Positions 15,155 through 17,659 of a DNA stretch of 17,659 nt are shown piece by piece. A program made the position numbers and the translations under genes. How positions within the stretch are numbered: position 1 is the stretch's first letter; each line of letters opens with the position of its first letter. The notes under the pieces are model-generated. The model was not told the DNA's origin. It saw only the letters and a list, made by a program, of their open reading frames with translations, and made no database searches. This DNA comes from CAYMNU01 sp964391885 (GTDB lineage: Archaea > Altiarchaeota > Altiarchaeia > JAFGQM01), in NCBI GenBank assembly GCA_964391885.1, contig CAYMNU010000060.1:1-17659 (forward strand), in the 5' to 3' direction.

Positions 15155-15931
15155 ATGCCCGACATAAAAAAAGTCGCAATAGCACAGATATCTGCAAAAG
15201 CAGGAGATTTAGACTATAACCTGAAAAAAGTAATGCACATAATAAGGAAAAATGCAGATGCCGATATAGTCCTTTTTCCGGAACTTATACTACAAGGGCA
15301 CCACCACAAGCCCTCTAAGGAATACTACTCGCAATCAGTAGACGTGGGCACTCTTGAAAAGATACAGGAGGTTTGCAAGGACTGCGATGCCGCCGCTGTG
15401 GTGGGGGGCCTCGAGATAGTGGAGGGGAACCACTATAACTGTGCTTTCTACATTGACGAGAACAAGATAGACCGCTATATCAAGACGCATGTGCACTGGA
15501 CTGAGCAGTTCACTCCCGGAGACCAGCTGAGGTGCATAAATACCAGGATGGGAAAGCTGGGGATGATGATATGCTTTGATTCGGCATACCCTGAAGTGGG
15601 CCGATGCCTTGCCCTTATGGGGGCCAGGATATTCGCAGTCATAGGTGCGGTTCCCAGCGCCTTTAATGAGAAGTACATGACGAACCGCCTTAAGGCACTT
15701 GCAACAAACAACCAGGCCTTTGTATTGTACGCAAATAAATGGAAGCGCGGGAAATTCAACGGCGGCTCATGTATAATAGACCCACATGGCAGGATTTTAA
15801 GGAAGCTGGGCGACCGGCAGGGAATATTGAGGGGAAAAATTGACATGGATGTGGCCGAGTCCTGGAGAAACGAGGAAAAGATATACCAGTACCGAAGGCC
15901 GGAGCTTTATGGCAGGATACTTAAACCGTAA
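15155..15931 (+). CDS. Nitrilase-superfamily carbon-nitrogen hydrolase
   Basis: The 258-residue protein has the Glu-Lys-Cys triad of the superfamily: Glu43 in LFPELIL, Lys110 in RYIKTHVHW, and nucleophile Cys140 in MMICFDSAYPEV. The N-terminus (KKVAIAQISAKAGDLDYNL) and the GGSCIIDPHGRIL segment before the end are also typical. It should hydrolyse a C-N bond in an amide or nitrile. The sequence does not show which: omega-amidase, N-carbamoyl-putrescine amidase and aliphatic amidase types share this frame. There is no signal peptide, so it is cytoplasmic. It lies 49 nt before asnB on the same strand with a T5 tract between, so a common transcript is possible but not certain. Confidence 0.92.
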   Translation: MPDIKKVAIAQISAKAGDLDYNLKKVMHIIRKNADADIVLFPELILQGHHHKPSKEYYSQSVDVGTLEKIQEVCKDCDAAAVVGGLEIVEGNHYNCAFYIDENKIDRYIKTHVHWTEQFTPGDQLRCINTRMGKLGMMICFDSAYPEVGRCLALMGARIFAVIGAVPSAFNEKYMTNRLKALATNNQAFVLYANKWKRGKFNGGSCIIDPHGRILRKLGDRQGILRGKIDMDVAESWRNEEKIYQYRRPELYGRILKP

Positions 15932-15934
15932 TGG

Positions 15935-15939
15935 TTTTT
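15935..15939 (+). terminator. Possible oligo-T terminator after the nitrilase gene
   Basis: Five T lie 3 nt after the TAA stop. Such runs often end archaeal transcripts. If it works, asnB would need its own promoter in the remaining 40 bp, where only a weak TTAATCTAATC is seen. Confidence 0.25.
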
Positions 15940-15969
15940 GTATCCCTTAATCTAATCTAAACCCAAGAA

Positions 15970-15973
15970 GGTG
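15970..15973 (+). promoter_or_regulatory. Shine-Dalgarno site for asnB
   Basis: GGTG with an upstream AGAA lies 7 nt before the ATG at 15981, matching the archaeal anti-SD sequence near the 3' end of 16S rRNA. It supports this start, which also yields the obligatory Met-Cys N-terminus. It is the clearest SD site in the window, where most genes seem leaderless. Confidence 0.6.
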
Positions 15974-15980
15974 TACACAT

Positions 15981-17627
15981 ATGTGTTCTATAGCAGGTCT
16001 GATTGATACGAAGGGAGGGGATGTAAGCACGGCCCTGAAGGAGATGCTCGAGCTTACCGAGCATCGCGGCCCCGACGGTTGCGGTGTTGCAATAGGGACA
16101 TCTATAGAAAACAGCCCGGATCTACAGCATCTTTGTGTCGAAAATCTTTCCGGCGAGCACGGCGTTGCCCATTCCAGGCTTAAGATAACCGGAGAGACGG
16201 GAATCCAGCCCCTATGTGATTGCAACGACGAGCTTGTGCTTTCTTTCAACGGCGAGATATGGAACCATCGCAATCTTCGCAGGAAGCTGAGGAAGAAAGG
16301 CCATATCTTCCACACGGATTCAGACAGCGAAGTTGTGGTTCATCTTGTCGAGGAGATGAGGAACGACTCATCTAATTTTATAGAAGCGGTATCGCGAGCC
16401 ACACAAGAGTTGGATGGCGAGTACGCGTTTGTGGTCTGGGACAAGTCAAAACGCAGATTTGCGATGGTCAGGGACCCCGCCGGTATCAAACAGCTATACT
16501 ACGGCGAAAGCGACAAATACATAGCTTTCTGCTCGGAAAAGAAGCCCCTCTGGGAGCTTAATATAGAGCCTAAACGCGTCCTGCCCGGCAATATAGTGGA
16601 GATAGGACTAAACCCTTCCGGAAAGGAATATGCATTCAGGAAGCTTGCAGGAAACAGCCTCGAAGAGCCTGAGATAACCATAACTGACATGAATAAGGCA
16701 ATTTCCAAGTACAAGGAAGCGCTGTTCGACGCCGTCTGGAAAAGAGTAGAGGGGCATGAAAGGGTAGGTGTCATATTCTCCGGAGGCATCGACAGCGTAC
16801 TGATAGCCCACGTCGCCAAGAAACTTGCCCCCAATGTAGTTTGTTATGTCTCCGGGTTTCCTGACTCTACTGATGTCATAAATGCAAAAAAGGCAGCAAA
16901 GGAAATGGGCCTTGAGGTTCGTGTCGCGGAGCTCAATGCAGAGAAAATAGATGCAGAACTTGAGAATCTAATGGCTGCAATTGAATCCACCAATCATCTC
17001 CAGGTGGACGTGGCGATACCGATATTCTTCGCAGTCAAGATGGCAAAAGAAGACGGGATACGTGTCATGCTTACAGGCCAGGCGGCCGACGAGCTCTTTG
17101 CAGGCTATTCATGGTATCCCGAAGTCCTTAAGCAGATGGGCGGCGGCTACCTGAACAGCAGCCTGTGGGAGGATATAAGGAACCTTTACAAGGACACGCT
17201 AGAGAGGGAAGATAAAATTACCATGTACCATAGTATTGAGCTGAGGGTGCCTTATCTGGACCCAGAGGTCATATACACTGCCATGTCAATGTCCGAGAAG
17301 CTTAAGATTTGCAAGGGCGAAGTCAAATACGTGCACCGGAAGCTGGCTGAGAAAATTGGAGTCCCCAAGTTTCTTGCATGGCGCCCCAAGGAAGCTGCCC
17401 AGCACGGTTCAAATGTCCATGCGGAGCTCAAGAAAGTTTTGAGGAAAAGAAAAAAAGGCCTGAAGGTGCCCAAAAAGACAAAAAAAGGCATCAGATTCAA
17501 GGAAAAGGCAGAAAAGTTAGGCAGCCTTTATCGATATGAGATTAAGGGGGACTCGGATATCGGCTCATATAAAGAGGACAAGGATTTACAAGATATATTA
17601 GACACAATAGATGAGCAAGCTGCTTAG
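15981..17627 (+). CDS. asnB: Glutamine-hydrolysing asparagine synthetase B
   Basis: A two-domain cytoplasmic enzyme making asparagine from aspartate, ATP and glutamine. The N-terminal class II glutaminase domain begins with nucleophile Cys2 (MCSIAGLID) and has HRGPDG (28-33), Arg66 in AHSRLKI, SFNGEIWNH (88-96) and HTDSDSEVV (111-119). The synthetase domain has the ATP loop FSGGIDS (266-272) and LTGQAADELFAGY (364-376), where most relatives read GxGADELFGGY, followed by ELRVPYLD and a C-terminal PKEAAQHGSNV segment. The 548-residue length is normal. An SD site 7 nt upstream fixes the start. A related amide ligase acting on another carboxylate cannot be excluded, but canonical AsnB is the likelier call. 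Only 32 nt of unassigned sequence follow. Confidence 0.93.
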   Translation: MCSIAGLIDTKGGDVSTALKEMLELTEHRGPDGCGVAIGTSIENSPDLQHLCVENLSGEHGVAHSRLKITGETGIQPLCDCNDELVLSFNGEIWNHRNLRRKLRKKGHIFHTDSDSEVVVHLVEEMRNDSSNFIEAVSRATQELDGEYAFVVWDKSKRRFAMVRDPAGIKQLYYGESDKYIAFCSEKKPLWELNIEPKRVLPGNIVEIGLNPSGKEYAFRKLAGNSLEEPEITITDMNKAISKYKEALFDAVWKRVEGHERVGVIFSGGIDSVLIAHVAKKLAPNVVCYVSGFPDSTDVINAKKAAKEMGLEVRVAELNAEKIDAELENLMAAIESTNHLQVDVAIPIFFAVKMAKEDGIRVMLTGQAADELFAGYSWYPEVLKQMGGGYLNSSLWEDIRNLYKDTLEREDKITMYHSIELRVPYLDPEVIYTAMSMSEKLKICKGEVKYVHRKLAEKIGVPKFLAWRPKEAAQHGSNVHAELKKVLRKRKKGLKVPKKTKKGIRFKEKAEKLGSLYRYEIKGDSDIGSYKEDKDLQDILDTIDEQAA

Positions 17628-17659
17628 CCGTGCCTTATTTTCATCCCAAGCAGCCAGTA

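Overview
The window looks like a chromosomal segment from an archaeon. The markers are a wyosine-pathway radical-SAM enzyme with the archaeal double-cluster cysteine spacing (Taw1/TYW1), a complete archaeal family-B replicative DNA polymerase, a large surface protein with a class III (archaeal pilin-type) signal, few Shine-Dalgarno sites, and A/T-rich TATA-like boxes about 20-40 nt before many starts. The short, tightly packed genes and large Cys-rich surface proteins would fit a DPANN-type lineage, but the phylum cannot be fixed from the sequence alone. I see no tRNA, rRNA, CRISPR array, insertion sequence or phage gene. The largest gene-free stretch is 235 bp.

Layout. Positions 2-2599 (+) hold the 3' part of a large secreted or surface protein with three tandem dockerin-like calcium-binding modules, a MopE-type Asp/Cys motif and a Cys-rich C-terminus. 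It is followed by taw1 (2648-3625, +), a four-helix membrane protein (3611-4144, -), a single-pass membrane protein with a signal peptide (4232-5386, +) and a coiled-coil protein (5389-5727, -). Next comes polB (5863-8187, +), then a gap rich in inverted repeats that may encode a structured RNA (8188-8340), then an M20 metallopeptidase/deacylase (8423-9541, +).

Positions 9549-12176 (-) form a tight three-gene operon in the order ksgA, tsaC-type YrdC protein, GCS2-family glutamate-cysteine-ligase-like protein. The reading frames overlap by 8 and 1 nt. Its promoter region is shared with a divergent PadR-type regulator (12221-12526, +). A PHP-domain phosphoesterase (12533-13171, -) and a 616-residue pilin-like Cys-rich protein (13204-15054, -) follow. 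The window closes with a nitrilase-superfamily amidohydrolase (15155-15931, +) and an asparagine synthetase B (15981-17627, +).

How the genes work together. Three of them act on translation: Taw1 (tRNA-Phe wyosine), TsaC (the t6A precursor) and KsgA (16S dimethyladenosines). Placing an uncharacterised GCS2-type ligase in the same overlapping operon as TsaC and KsgA is the most suggestive functional link. The two extracytoplasmic Cys-rich proteins suggest an oxidising, calcium-using cell surface. The nitrilase and AsnB neighbours both handle amide nitrogen, but no shared pathway is proven. The points most worth following are the triple-dockerin surface protein, the intergenic RNA candidate, the GCS2 operon and the giant pilin-like protein.
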